Of a stretch of DNA of 29,120 nt, positions 16,042 to 24,266 are shown piece by piece. Each line of letters starts with the position of its first letter. Within the stretch, counting starts at the first letter, position 1. A program made the translations under genes and the position numbers. The notes below the pieces were generated by a model. The model made no database searches, was not told the origin of the DNA, and was given only the letters and a program-made list of their open reading frames with translations. Source of the DNA: Micrococcales bacterium (GTDB taxonomy: Bacteria; Actinomycetota; Actinomycetes; S36-B12; UBA5976); assembly GCA_024640585.1 (NCBI GenBank), contig JAHEEQ010000127.1:1-29120 (forward strand), written 5' to 3'.

Positions 16042-16755
16042 TCTGTGAATAATAGTTTTAGCAAACGATAGAGCTGAGTGAATTTTCCAGGTTGTGAATA
16101 TAAATGTGTGTTGAAGTTTTTGGGAAAAGCTTGCTCGAGAAACTAAATTTGTGTTCTCATAAAGCGCATCTCCCCAATTGTGAATAGTCCATCGAGTTAC
16201 TGACCGTTTAAAACCGTATGATTCTAAATATTGATCGATGTCTTCAATAAGGCAACAGCCCTCGTAAAGTTCTTCTCTATTTACTTCGCAATAGACCCAC
16301 TTTACTTTTGCAATTTGCTCTCCAAGGCCTTTAATGGCGCGTAATTCAACACCTTGAATATCTAGAGCAAGCAATTCAGGAGCAGCATTACCTTGCAATA
16401 ATGTTGACAACGTTTTCGTCTTGACTGGAATTGTGTGGCTGAACGTAACCGTAGGGTGCTCTTTTGCGTGAGTTCCTAAATTAAGTAACGAAGTGGATTC
16501 AGTATTTGTCATTACGTTAAGACTTAATTCAACACCATCTAAATCCCAAACGGCCGCTTCAATTAACTTATGTGATTCCGGAAGCTTATTTGCGAGTGCC
16601 TGAACCTTTAGGGGTTGCGCTTCGATCCATGTTACTGGACCCCATCCTGCGCTTGCATAATTTTCTAGTTCTTCCGCATTATGAGCGCCTACATGAACGA
16701 TAGTACGTGGGTTAACACCCCAATACTTCTGCAACACTTGAACTGAAATAAGCAC
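16027..16755 (-). CDS. FkbM-family SAM-dependent methyltransferase
   Basis: 242 aa. T-I-V-H-V-G-A-H (SAM motif I, about residues 18-25) is followed by E-A-Q-P-L (acidic ribose-binding residue). L-L-A-L-D-I-Q-G-V-E-L-R-A-I-K-G is the canonical FkbM motif, with E-V-N-R-E-E after it. The N-W-G-D-A-L-Y-E-N ending is common in this subgroup of polysaccharide O-methyltransferases. It likely methylates a hydroxyl of the glycan. It starts at GTG 16755 with TACACT (16761-16766) 5 nt upstream, a leaderless arrangement. The 3' ends of this gene and the GT77-like gene overlap by 15 bp. Confidence 0.87.
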   Translation of the reverse strand: MLISVQVLQKYWGVNPRTIVHVGAHNAEELENYASAGWGPVTWIEAQPLKVQALANKLPESHKLIEAAVWDLDGVELSLNVMTNTESTSLLNLGTHAKEHPTVTFSHTIPVKTKTLSTLLQGNAAPELLALDIQGVELRAIKGLGEQIAKVKWVYCEVNREELYEGCCLIEDIDQYLESYGFKRSVTRWTIHNWGDALYENTNLVSRASFSQKLQHTFIFTTWKIHSALSFAKTIIHRLLKH

Positions 16756-16812
16756 GCCTTAGTGTACGGGTATATTCATTTAAAATGGTTTAGGCAGTTA
16801 GACTTTTGGACC
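16756..16812. promoter_or_regulatory. Divergent leaderless-type promoters
   Basis: On the minus strand TACACT (16761-16766) ends 5 nt before GTG 16755. On the plus strand TAGACT (16799-16804) ends 8 nt before ATG 16813, slightly longer than the usual spacing. No convincing -35 elements are seen. Confidence 0.4.
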
Positions 16813-17685
16813 ATGAGCACATCGAGGCCATCAAGGGTAAAAGTTGCCTTCATCTATTACAAACGCCTTCTAAGGTGGCGACGAAACTCTTCACCGTATA
16901 TTTCGTGTGATTCCTTCTCGGACCTGGCTGACTTTGTTTACAAGCCACCTCGATGGAGAAATTTTAACAAATTTGAATCCCCAATAAATGCACAAGTTAT
17001 ATTCTGTGAAAGCCATAACCTTCAAGAATTTCTGAATACATATGAGGGTAAATTGACGGCGAAAGTCATAATTACAGGAAATAGCGATTATGAATTTCAC
17101 GAAATGCCCAGAAATATTCCTCAGTCAGTGCAGGCCCTTTTCCTGCAAAATTCTTTTATTTCTGATAATAAGTATGTCTTTACCGTTCCAATAGGGTTAG
17201 AAAATTTTCGTCTCGGGGTAAATGGAAATCCTAGATACATAACTTACAGGCCAAGAAAGCCATCGGCTTCGAATCGCATTTTATTCGGGCCTTTGAGCGC
17301 AACCCATCCGATTCGTCAGGACGTCATTCAAACGTTTAGTTCGATGAATGAAAGGTGGGTCTTACTTTCAGAACGCCTTTCACCAAAGGAATATGATCGG
17401 ACGTGTACCAAATACGGGTTCATAGCTGCAGTACGGGGAAATGGCGTGGACACCCATCGACTTTGGGAGGCCCTTTACAGGGGATTAACGCCAATTGTCG
17501 CTCGCGATAAATGGTGGATTTCAATTGAACACCTCTACCCACAAGTAATCTCGATTGAATCTTGGAATCGTTCCGAAATAGATAATTTAATCAAGAATCA
17601 CGATCCATATAATTTCAATCCTGGACAGATAGAAGCCTTATGGATGCCTTATTGGATTCAAAAGATAGCCAGCTTCCTAGAATGA
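16813..17685 (+). CDS. Exostosin/GT47-like glycosyltransferase
   Basis: 290 aa from ATG 16813; the frame opens at GTG 16762 but those residues add nothing recognisable. The C-terminal half holds G-F-I-A-A-V-R-G-N-G-V-D-T-H-R-L-W-E-A-L-Y-x-G-x-x-P-I-V, the GT-B nucleotide-sugar-binding pattern seen in exostosin-like and related bacterial glycosyltransferases. An N-terminal half with V-I-I-T-G-N-S-D and V-P-I-G-L fits a compact GT-B fold. No membrane segment is seen. Donor and acceptor are unknown. The final 9 bp overlap the convergent gene at 17677-18492. Confidence 0.65.
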   Translation: MSTSRPSRVKVAFIYYKRLLRWRRNSSPYISCDSFSDLADFVYKPPRWRNFNKFESPINAQVIFCESHNLQEFLNTYEGKLTAKVIITGNSDYEFHEMPRNIPQSVQALFLQNSFISDNKYVFTVPIGLENFRLGVNGNPRYITYRPRKPSASNRILFGPLSATHPIRQDVIQTFSSMNERWVLLSERLSPKEYDRTCTKYGFIAAVRGNGVDTHRLWEALYRGLTPIVARDKWWISIEHLYPQVISIESWNRSEIDNLIKNHDPYNFNPGQIEALWMPYWIQKIASFLE

Positions 17686-18492
17686 TGAGCCGGTTGCACC
17701 AAAATAACTTGATTCCACAAATGAGCCATCTTTAAATCCATCTGACTCTTTCAAGTAGCGAATGGGTTTTCCTGTTTTTTCAACTAAAAGACTCAATGCA
17801 ATTTGCTCACTTATTCGCTGGGTGCTTTCATTAAAAGACTTTTCAAGATTTTGATTTGAGGTCACTTTTTCGATTTTTCGCATAATTTCGTGAATCATTT
17901 CGACATCTTGTGGCTTTGGCGCATAGCCACCCCAATAAAAGAAGGAGGTATTCTTCATTGTTGCATTGGAAAATTCCTCAAACCACTTGCTTGACGTTAA
18001 AGGAGAGTAAAAGGAGTTGTCCTTAAAGTTGAATTCGTTTACAAATAGAGTTATTTCTTCAATTGGTGCCATAGGTCCATTCCATTTGAGATCGGCATCC
18101 ATAAAGAATTGATTCGGCTCAGATAATGAAAGAATTAAATCAAGTTTAGAGTCTTGCCAAGATTTCTCCTCGTTCTCAATTATCTTGAGTTTAACTTTTC
18201 CTTGCTTATTTAACTTATCTAGCTTTCTAGATACCTCGGCAAAGGTTTGCGAGTCTACATGAACCGTAACTGAGGACTTTGGGTGAAAATGTATAAAACT
18301 TTCGACACATATTTTTGCTATCGGTGCATAAACTTTTTTCTTCACGACTAACAGGTTGGCATTGTAGTTCAACTCACCGGTCGATTTAGGTTTGAAATAT
18401 AGATACTTTAGCGATAAAAGCTTTCTATTAATTTGCACAAGCGAAGCTTTTAGGTACTTTTTTACAATTTTTAGTGCCGAAATTACGATCAT
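17677..18492 (-). CDS. Putative GT-A-fold glycosyltransferase of unknown family
   Basis: 271 aa. I do not recognise the family. Residues 40-60 (L-L-V-V-K-K-K-V-Y-A-P-I) and F-F-M-D-A-D-L-K-W near residue 129 resemble the start and the D-x-D of nucleotide-sugar GT-A enzymes. F-Y-W-G-G-Y-A follows at the place where acceptor-site loops occur. The N terminus is basic and Leu/Lys rich (about residues 8-32), possibly a membrane-surface helix. TAGAAT (18498-18503) ends 5 nt before ATG 18492, again a leaderless promoter. It sits between two other glycosyltransferase genes, so transfer of a sugar to the same glycan is the likely role. Confidence 0.6.
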   Translation of the reverse strand: MIVISALKIVKKYLKASLVQINRKLLSLKYLYFKPKSTGELNYNANLLVVKKKVYAPIAKICVESFIHFHPKSSVTVHVDSQTFAEVSRKLDKLNKQGKVKLKIIENEEKSWQDSKLDLILSLSEPNQFFMDADLKWNGPMAPIEEITLFVNEFNFKDNSFYSPLTSSKWFEEFSNATMKNTSFFYWGGYAPKPQDVEMIHEIMRKIEKVTSNQNLEKSFNESTQRISEQIALSLLVEKTGKPIRYLKESDGFKDGSFVESSYFGATGSSF

Positions 18493-18518
18493 GCTTGATT
18501 CTACGACATAATCAGATT
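18493..18518. promoter_or_regulatory. Compact divergent leaderless promoters (26 bp)
   Basis: Only 26 bp separate the two start codons. Minus -10 TAGAAT occupies 18498-18503 (5 nt to ATG 18492). Plus -10 CATAAT occupies 18507-18512 (6 nt to GTG 18519). Each promoter's -35 must therefore lie inside the opposing gene's 5' coding sequence, so the two cannot easily be bound by polymerase at once. Confidence 0.45.
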
Positions 18519-19211
18519 GTGAATGCTTACGTGATTAATCTTGCGGCGAGAGTTGACCGCTGGGAGTCAGTAGTGTCGCAATCCTCGGCTTTAATGCTCC
18601 CTATAAATCGAGTGGAGGCAGTGAGGATGGATTCCTTACTTGAAACTGAGTTATATGTGGCCCCTGGTGTTGCTGCAACTTGGAAATCACATCAGTTTGC
18701 CATGGCTAAATTCCTGGAATCAAATGATCAATTTGCACTCATACTCGAAGATGATTTCTTGATTACGAAAAAATGGAACTTGGAACAATTGAAAATGGCT
18801 CTCGATTTGCAACCTGATTTCTTTCAATTGGGTTATCTCGTCACTGGGCCACTTGACAGAATTGATTTATATTTAAAGAACGTATTCGACCTCGCACTTA
18901 AATTACTCCAAAGAGCCTGCACTCTTTCAAGATTCGTGAATAGTAGATTCGGGAGCCGGCTACTAATCAGAGAACAGGTCGGTCTAGCAAAATCAATTTT
19001 GCCTAATGATATTCGTGCCGGCGGTCAGGCATACGTCGTTTCACGTAAGTTTGCCTTGGCAGCTCAAGAAATGAATACCCCTGCATTTACAAGCGCTGAT
19101 GGAATGTTCATGACCCTCGGAGATGTTCGATCGTTCCGAATGTTTCGATTTCGTAATTCTTTAATAAATCAGACCGATAGCGTCACGTCAGTAAGTCAAC
19201 GTTATCTTTAG
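18519..19211 (+). CDS. GT25-family glycosyltransferase
   Basis: 230 aa from GTG 18519. This start places the GT25 opening N-A-Y-V-I-N-L-x-x-R-x-D-R-W at the N terminus and puts CATAAT 6 nt upstream. An in-frame GTG 45 nt upstream would overlap the divergent gene. F-A-L-I-L-E-D-D-F near residue 75 is the GT25 metal/catalytic motif (L-E-D-D), and G-G-Q-A-Y-V-V-S-R near 167 matches the G-x-x-A-Y family motif. GT25 enzymes (LgtB/LpsA type) add galactose or similar residues to lipooligosaccharides. The stop abuts the convergent GT11 stop with no gap. Confidence 0.83.
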   Translation: MNAYVINLAARVDRWESVVSQSSALMLPINRVEAVRMDSLLETELYVAPGVAATWKSHQFAMAKFLESNDQFALILEDDFLITKKWNLEQLKMALDLQPDFFQLGYLVTGPLDRIDLYLKNVFDLALKLLQRACTLSRFVNSRFGSRLLIREQVGLAKSILPNDIRAGGQAYVVSRKFALAAQEMNTPAFTSADGMFMTLGDVRSFRMFRFRNSLINQTDSVTSVSQRYL

Positions 19212-20054
19212 TTACTCGAATATCGGGATATATGTTTTCACTGATCCAGCTTGCAAACCTTTAGAGGTGGTTCCGGCCGGATTCCAATATTTGGGAGTCC
19301 AAACACTCTTGCCTGTATGGCAAGCCAGAAATCCCGCCCACCAGGATAGTGTCGAGTTTGAAGTAATAAGATTTTCAGCTCCGCTTAAGATTGCAAGAGT
19401 CTCCCAAGCAGATGAATTCTCTGGTGTAATCACTTCATAATTAGTCGTACTAAAACGTTTCTCAATATCTTCTCGCGTCCCATCAGTACATATCACTAAT
19501 TTCAAGCCTGATTGGAGACAGCCAATCTGAGAGTTTAGATCAATCACGCCGAATTCAGAACCTACGTAGTCAGTTAAGCGAACATGAATCGCCTGATACG
19601 GTTCAGTTAGGAAGGGAAGTCTCTCCGTCAATCTTCCTTCTAAAGCTTGATTTTGAACTATCCTCTCCAACTTCTGCCAAATTTTAGAATCGATATTGGA
19701 AATTACTTTCAAATCTTGGAAGTAACCCCTCAGAATCCATGCATTTTGAACTTCTAAGTCGGTTTGTTCACTATAAATTCGAAGTTTCTTTTGAGCGTAT
19801 AGTCCTAATTTTGGCATTACGGCAGTTAACTTATCCAAGCACTTAAGAAAGAAACCTAGTCGGTTATTGATTTCGAATTTAACAGCATCATCACCTAAGA
19901 GTCTTTGGATCTGTTCTAGTTCTTTGTTTATTGTGGTGTGGTATTTATCTGCGAAGATAACCAGGTTTTTCGATATTGAATTTTCTTGTAGATACGATGC
20001 ATAAGCCCAAATAAAAAGGATATTCCCAAGTCTTCCAGCAGATTGGATCTTCAT
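19212..20054 (-). CDS. Second GT11 alpha-1,2-fucosyltransferase-like enzyme
   Basis: 280 aa. G-R-L-G-N-I-L-F at the start replaces the usual G-G-L-G-N-Q-x-F. H-V-R-L-T-D-Y near residue 158 replaces H-x-R-x-G-D-Y, with Thr for Gly. [10 protein letters not shown] follows near residue 235. It is clearly the same family as the gene at 13278-14219 but strongly diverged, and the altered positions may mean a different donor or linkage. The ATG overlaps the UXS stop (ATGA), so the pair forms a two-gene transcript. Confidence 0.82.
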   Translation of the reverse strand: MKIQSAGRLGNILFIWAYASYLQENSISKNLVIFADKYHTTINKELEQIQRLLGDDAVKFEINNRLGFFLKCLDKLTAVMPKLGLYAQKKLRIYSEQTDLEVQNAWILRGYFQDLKVISNIDSKIWQKLERIVQNQALEGRLTERLPFLTEPYQAIHVRLTDYVGSEFGVIDLNSQIGCLQSGLKLVICTDGTREDIEKRFSTTNYEVITPENSSAWETLAILSGAENLITSNSTLSWWAGFLACHTGKSVWTPKYWNPAGTTSKGLQAGSVKTYIPIFE

Positions 20055-20980
20055 ATTCTTGTTAAAAACTCAGAAACCGTAAGCGCTAAACCTTTCTCGA
20101 GGTCTACTTCAGGATTCCAATTCAGAATTTCTTTCGCTTTTGTGATATCAGGTTTTCTTTGTTTAGGATCATCTTGTGGCAATTCATGAAACTCAATTGA
20201 AGATCTTGAATTCGTCGCTTTAATTACTTTCTCTGCGAGTTGAAGCATTGTGAATTCTCGAGGGTTGCCTAAATTGATTGGGCCTGTGACGTTATCGTTT
20301 GAGAACATTAATTTAATAAAACCGTCAATCAGGTCTGAGACATAACAGAATGAGCGGGTCTGGCTTCCATCACCATAAATCGATATTGGCTCATTCTTTA
20401 GTGCTTGAACAATAAAATTGCTCACTACTCGCCCATCATTGAAACTCATTCTTGGACCATAGGTATTGAAAATTCTTGCAACTTTTATTTGAGTGCCAAA
20501 TTGCCGGTGAAAATCAAAAAACAGGGTTTCCGCAGATCTCTTACCCTCGTCGTAACATGCTCTGATTCCTATGGGATTTACATTTCCCCAATATTCTTCA
20601 TTTTGCGGAGATATAGACGGGTCGCCGTATACCTCGCTGGTTGATGCCTGAAATACTGGCACTCTAAGTCTGTTCGCAAGGTCGAGCACATTAATCGCTC
20701 CGAGAACACTTGTTTTAATTGTTTGAACAGGAAATTTTTGATAATGAACGGGTGATGCAGGGCAGGCCAGATTCATAATGCCATCTACTTCAAAATTCAA
20801 CGGCTCTGTTACATCCTGGCGGATTAATTCAAAATTTGGATTTTCCAAAAGGGAGGAAACTTTTGAACGGGAACCTGTGTACATGTTGTCTACTGCAATT
20901 ACTTCATGTCCTTCGTCAATTAGGCGTTCGCAAAGGTGTGAACCCAGAAATCCCGCTCCTCCGGTAACTAGAATTCTCAT
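20051..20980 (-). CDS. uxs: UDP-glucuronate decarboxylase (UDP-xylose synthase)
   Basis: 309 aa extended short-chain dehydrogenase. G-G-A-G-F-L-G-S-H binds [37 protein letters not shown] (catalytic Tyr-x-x-x-Lys) and [10 protein letters not shown] are diagnostic of UXS rather than epimerases or dTDP-glucose dehydratases. It converts UDP-glucuronate to UDP-xylose with CO2 release. ATG 20980 has a good SD (AAAGGGTGA, about 5 nt spacing) and therefore a leadered mRNA, unlike its neighbours; a TTG lies one codon upstream. It supplies a pentose donor for one of the nearby transferases, which is inference. No UDP-glucose dehydrogenase is in the window. Confidence 0.92.
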   Translation of the reverse strand: MRILVTGGAGFLGSHLCERLIDEGHEVIAVDNMYTGSRSKVSSLLENPNFELIRQDVTEPLNFEVDGIMNLACPASPVHYQKFPVQTIKTSVLGAINVLDLANRLRVPVFQASTSEVYGDPSISPQNEEYWGNVNPIGIRACYDEGKRSAETLFFDFHRQFGTQIKVARIFNTYGPRMSFNDGRVVSNFIVQALKNEPISIYGDGSQTRSFCYVSDLIDGFIKLMFSNDNVTGPINLGNPREFTMLQLAEKVIKATNSRSSIEFHELPQDDPKQRKPDITKAKEILNWNPEVDLEKGLALTVSEFLTRI

Positions 20981-21039
20981 CAATCACCCTTTCTCACGGC
21001 GATACTAAGTATTAAGACGAACCCAAATAGACTGTGGTC
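20981..21039. promoter_or_regulatory. Divergent promoter region
   Basis: Plus strand: TAGACT (21028-21033) then 6 nt then ATG 21040, leaderless. Minus strand: an SD-bearing leader for the UXS gene with a short palindrome, ATACT-A-AGTAT (21002-21012), which may contain its -10 or an operator. Confidence 0.4.
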
Positions 21040-22320
21040 ATGCTATCAAGGATTTCTCGGACCGAGATTTCGCTAAGGACTGAATTCGTATTTTTTAGCG
21101 TTTGCTTCCTTTTTTTAACGCTCCGTGGGCCGCATTCATTAGCGGATTCATCCATATATTTTAGCGGAGGTCAAAAATTAGTAGCTGGAATTGATCCTTA
21201 TGACGGCGGTTCTCCAATTTTTTCCGCGCCATTGGGGTCAAGGTTTTTTTATGTCGTTGGAAAATCTCTCAATATCGTCCATTTTCCGATTATTTGGCAA
21301 ATTGTAAACATCGTTGGGGTTTCGTTTTTTTTCTTCATCTTTCTAAGAGAGCTCAAATTTAAATTTTATACGACATCTATATCTGGATTATTACTTTTGA
21401 GTGCTCCTGTAAGGGAAATGGTTATAAATAACCAAGTGACCGGTTTTGTTCTCGGTATTGCTGCAATCTGTATTTACTTTTCAAAAGTATTCGCGAATAA
21501 GTTCCTCAAGATTTCACTGTTGATACCTATTTATCTGGCATGTGAGCTAAAGCCAAATCTGATATTTGGATTTCTTGTGTACTTTTTATGGACTAATCGG
21601 AGTTGGTATAAGGAATTTTTATCCGTATTTCTGTTTGGTTTCTTATTACTTTATCAATTTGGGATTTTAAATGAATATGGTGACTGGATTTCGCATATCT
21701 CCACTCAAGGTTATAGGAACCTGACTGGTTTCGAATCTTTGGGATTAAGTTCGCTCTTATTCGAGGCAGACATCTTCAATTTTGAAACTGCAAGAATTGC
21801 TGGAATCAGTCTCTTCGCATTATCGTTGGTTCTACTTGCTGTAGTTCTCTTCAAAAGAGAAGAAAAAGTGATTCTCGTTGTGATTCCTTTAATTGGGTTG
21901 GCTTTTCCCTATTTACATTATTTAGATTTAATTGTTGCTTTACCTTTTGTTATATCGATTTTATTCCAAGATCGCCACTTGGCGATGCTTATTCCTATGT
22001 TTTTGTCTTTGCTTTATCTTCCAAGACCAAGCGAATCATTTACAAAGAATGCTTTGATAATCTGTGTGATAATTGTTGTCTCCTACATGCAATACACAGT
22101 CAATAAAGATATTATTTTATTTTCTATTTCACTCTTCTTAGGTGTCTATCTCGTACTGACAAATTACCTTGTGATGTCGTTTGCACTTTCCGATCATGTA
22201 ATTCAAAATTTTACAGTCTTGAGGTCCTTATTGCTGGTTTTCATAATAGTTATATCCGCGGTCATTAAGAGTTTTGGTTCGCATGTAAGCCAAGGTGCTC
22301 ATGCATTTGGATTGAACTGA
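21040..22320 (+). CDS. GT87-like polytopic glycosyltransferase
   Basis: 426 aa with about ten membrane segments. The first exported loop has A-D-S-S-I-Y-F-S-G-G-Q then G-I-D-P-Y-D and later A-P-L-G-S, matching GT87 (DUF2029/PimE-like) polyprenyl-phosphomannose-dependent transferases, whose catalytic Asp lies in this loop. E-L-K-P-N in the middle matches the conserved x-x-K-P/F region of this group. ATG 21040 is chosen over GTG 21034 because TAGACT ends exactly 6 nt before the ATG. The next gene starts right after its stop. Confidence 0.78.
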   Translation: MLSRISRTEISLRTEFVFFSVCFLFLTLRGPHSLADSSIYFSGGQKLVAGIDPYDGGSPIFSAPLGSRFFYVVGKSLNIVHFPIIWQIVNIVGVSFFFFIFLRELKFKFYTTSISGLLLLSAPVREMVINNQVTGFVLGIAAICIYFSKVFANKFLKISLLIPIYLACELKPNLIFGFLVYFLWTNRSWYKEFLSVFLFGFLLLYQFGILNEYGDWISHISTQGYRNLTGFESLGLSSLLFEADIFNFETARIAGISLFALSLVLLAVVLFKREEKVILVVIPLIGLAFPYLHYLDLIVALPFVISILFQDRHLAMLIPMFLSLLYLPRPSESFTKNALIICVIIVVSYMQYTVNKDIILFSISLFLGVYLVLTNYLVMSFALSDHVIQNFTVLRSLLLVFIIVISAVIKSFGSHVSQGAHAFGLN

Positions 22321-23505
22321 GTGGAAGCTACCATGGGGAAAATCAAAGAATCAAAATACTTGGTGGTGTCTTTCCTTGCGTTGCTGTTTGTAAATATTCG
22401 TCTTTTTTGGTTACCAGGGGTGACATTTAACAGCCAGAATTGGGACGACGAAATTAGTTGGATAAAAGATAGCTCAATTCGCTCGCCGCTAGAATATTTG
22501 TTCTATCGTGATGCTCCAGGCTATTTTGTTTTAATTCCTCGCTTTATTATTCTTTTAGGTTCCTTGGAACCTAAAGTTGGATCATTTGAAACTCTAAGGC
22601 TTCTTGTTCTCGTAACTCAATTGTTGTGTTTTGGATTAGCAGCTTCATGTGTTGTTAGTTGGGACACGAATTGGAAAATGTGGGTAACGATTTTTTCCGC
22701 TCTTTCTGTAACTTATATTGAAGATTTGAATTATGTCCATAATTTAGGATACCTGCTCATTTTCCCAATTTTCTTCTTGGTATTTCGTAGAATTTTGTTA
22801 GGACTAAGGGTACGCAGTTATCATTTGGTATTTTCAATCGCCCTCATCAGTAAGCCCTTCACCGCTCTTATAGTTCTCTGTCTGGCGGGTATTTTCTATT
22901 TCTTTGACAAGCGCTCTCGATATTCATTAGTGATTCTAGCTATGTACTCGATGATGTATCTCGCTGCCTATATCTTTCTACCCCACCGTTGGGACACTCC
23001 TTTCAACCTAGAAGTGAGCACGATAGGAAAAATTATTTTCGATCTGCCCTGGATTGTTTTTTCTGCAATATTCCCTGCTGTCTCTATTGGCTTTATGGGC
23101 GTTCTGATAGTTCTCAACTTTCATTTGTTAAGGGATTTATTTGGGATATTTACTTACATCGTATTATTTGCGTTTGTATGGAAATTTCGAGAGAAAATTG
23201 CGCTTGAAGTTCGGAGTTCAACTCTCTTTGCCAAGAGTTTGATTTCGATTTTTGTATTAAATTACGTTTTAGTTTTTTCGGCGAGCGACTCTTTCTGGAT
23301 CAAGTATTTCCCACTATTTAGGTTGGATTCACCACAATTTATCTGGGCGCGTTGGTCTTCAGTCATACCTTTGGTGACACTTCTAATTATTGCTAGTTTG
23401 ACGACTTTGTTGAAAAGGATCAAGTCGTACCTTTTGTTTTTCATTTCTATTCAGTGGGTTCTACTTACTTTCTTGGCACAAACTTGGTTAAGACGCTACT
23501 GGTAA
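22321..23505 (+). CDS. GT-C-like polytopic membrane protein, paralogue of 12117-13265
   Basis: 394 aa from GTG 22321 directly after the previous stop; ATG 22333, with GGAAG about 7 nt upstream, is an equally good start. About ten membrane segments. The first loop has W-D-D-E-I-S-W; later motifs are Y-V-H-N-L-G-Y and I-S-K-P-F-T-A-L. These align in order and spacing with W-Q-D-E-L-A-W, L-H-N-L-A-Y and T-K-P-Q-L-L of the gene at 12117, so both belong to one GT-C-like family. It forms a two-gene plus-strand unit with the GT87-like gene. Its last 18 bp overlap the 3' end of the broken FkbM gene. Confidence 0.7.
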   Translation: MEATMGKIKESKYLVVSFLALLFVNIRLFWLPGVTFNSQNWDDEISWIKDSSIRSPLEYLFYRDAPGYFVLIPRFIILLGSLEPKVGSFETLRLLVLVTQLLCFGLAASCVVSWDTNWKMWVTIFSALSVTYIEDLNYVHNLGYLLIFPIFFLVFRRILLGLRVRSYHLVFSIALISKPFTALIVLCLAGIFYFFDKRSRYSLVILAMYSMMYLAAYIFLPHRWDTPFNLEVSTIGKIIFDLPWIVFSAIFPAVSIGFMGVLIVLNFHLLRDLFGIFTYIVLFAFVWKFREKIALEVRSSTLFAKSLISIFVLNYVLVFSASDSFWIKYFPLFRLDSPQFIWARWSSVIPLVTLLIIASLTTLLKRIKSYLLFFISIQWVLLTFLAQTWLRRYW

Positions 23506-24210
23506 TGAGGAATTTCTGACAAAAATGTGATTAATTCCTAAATTCTGGACATGGGTATATCCATTACCAATTAGGAGACTTATTGATTCTGATTCTTGTG
23601 GAGTTTCAATCAAGATTATATTGATTTCACATTTGTCGAAATCAATTCCTTTGAGGACACTTAATTCCGCACCTTCGACATCGATGCTTAAGAAATCAAC
23701 TTTCTTTATTCCATTGTTCTCAAATACATCCGCGAGAACTATTGCTGGTGCTCAAAACGGTAAAACTTCTTCCTCTTTCTGAAGAAAGTTGCTTCCCGCT
23801 TCAGCCCATTGTTTAGTATTTCCAAGATCTGAGGTAGTCATCAGATTGGAAAAGTACATTTTGACGTTTGAATCACTATAATTTCTGTCCACACATGCGC
23901 CATAAATAAAGATATTTCGGGTGTTATCTCTTGTACTTTTCGACTCAAAATATTTATGGAGAATTGGTTCTATAAGCATCCCGGACCAATTTCGAGTTTT
24001 TTCCAGAAAGTATGTATTTGAAAAACTTCGGCCATCATTTGATCCTACCTCGACATAGAACCCTTCATTCGAATCGAGAAGTTCTACCAAGTAATTCTTC
24101 AATTCCGGTGCCGCGTGGTTATTTATTTTGCGCCACTTGAATTCTTGTTTTGCTTGGCCCATTTTTTTCCAAGTTAGCTCTCCAAGATACCTACGAAGTA
24201 ACTTTTTCAT
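23488..24210 (-). pseudogene. FkbM methyltransferase interrupted by an in-frame TGA
   Basis: ATG 24210 opens a frame of 152 codons: a basic N terminus, then G-F-Y-V-E-V-G-S-N-D-G-R (SAM motif I) and W-S-G-M-L-I-E-P. It ends at TGA 23752-23754. The same frame continues without a shift for 87 more codons to TAA at 23488-23490. That segment carries the family's second half: K-V-D-F-L-S-I-D-V-E-G-A-E-L-S-V-L-K-G and I-L-I-E-T-P. The two halves make a normal full-length FkbM protein of about 240 residues, so one base change explains the break. TATACT (24217-24222) 6 nt before the ATG is intact, suggesting a recent event, readthrough, or a sequence error. Confidence 0.85.
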
Positions 24211-24222
24211 GCTTCAAGTATA
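24211..24222 (-). promoter_or_regulatory. Leaderless promoter of the broken FkbM gene
   Basis: TATACT at 24217-24222 ends 6 nt before ATG 24210. No SD is present. CTCAATATACT is shared with the GT2 promoter near 15110. Confidence 0.5.
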
Positions 24223-24266
24223 TTGAGTAGTCGGCCTTAATTGCACTTTAATTGAAACGATCGCTT

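Noticed and set aside
23752..23754. TGA as a selenocysteine codon
   Set aside because: FkbM methyltransferases have no redox Cys/Sec at this loop, no convincing bacterial SECIS hairpin was seen directly after it, and no Sec genes are present.
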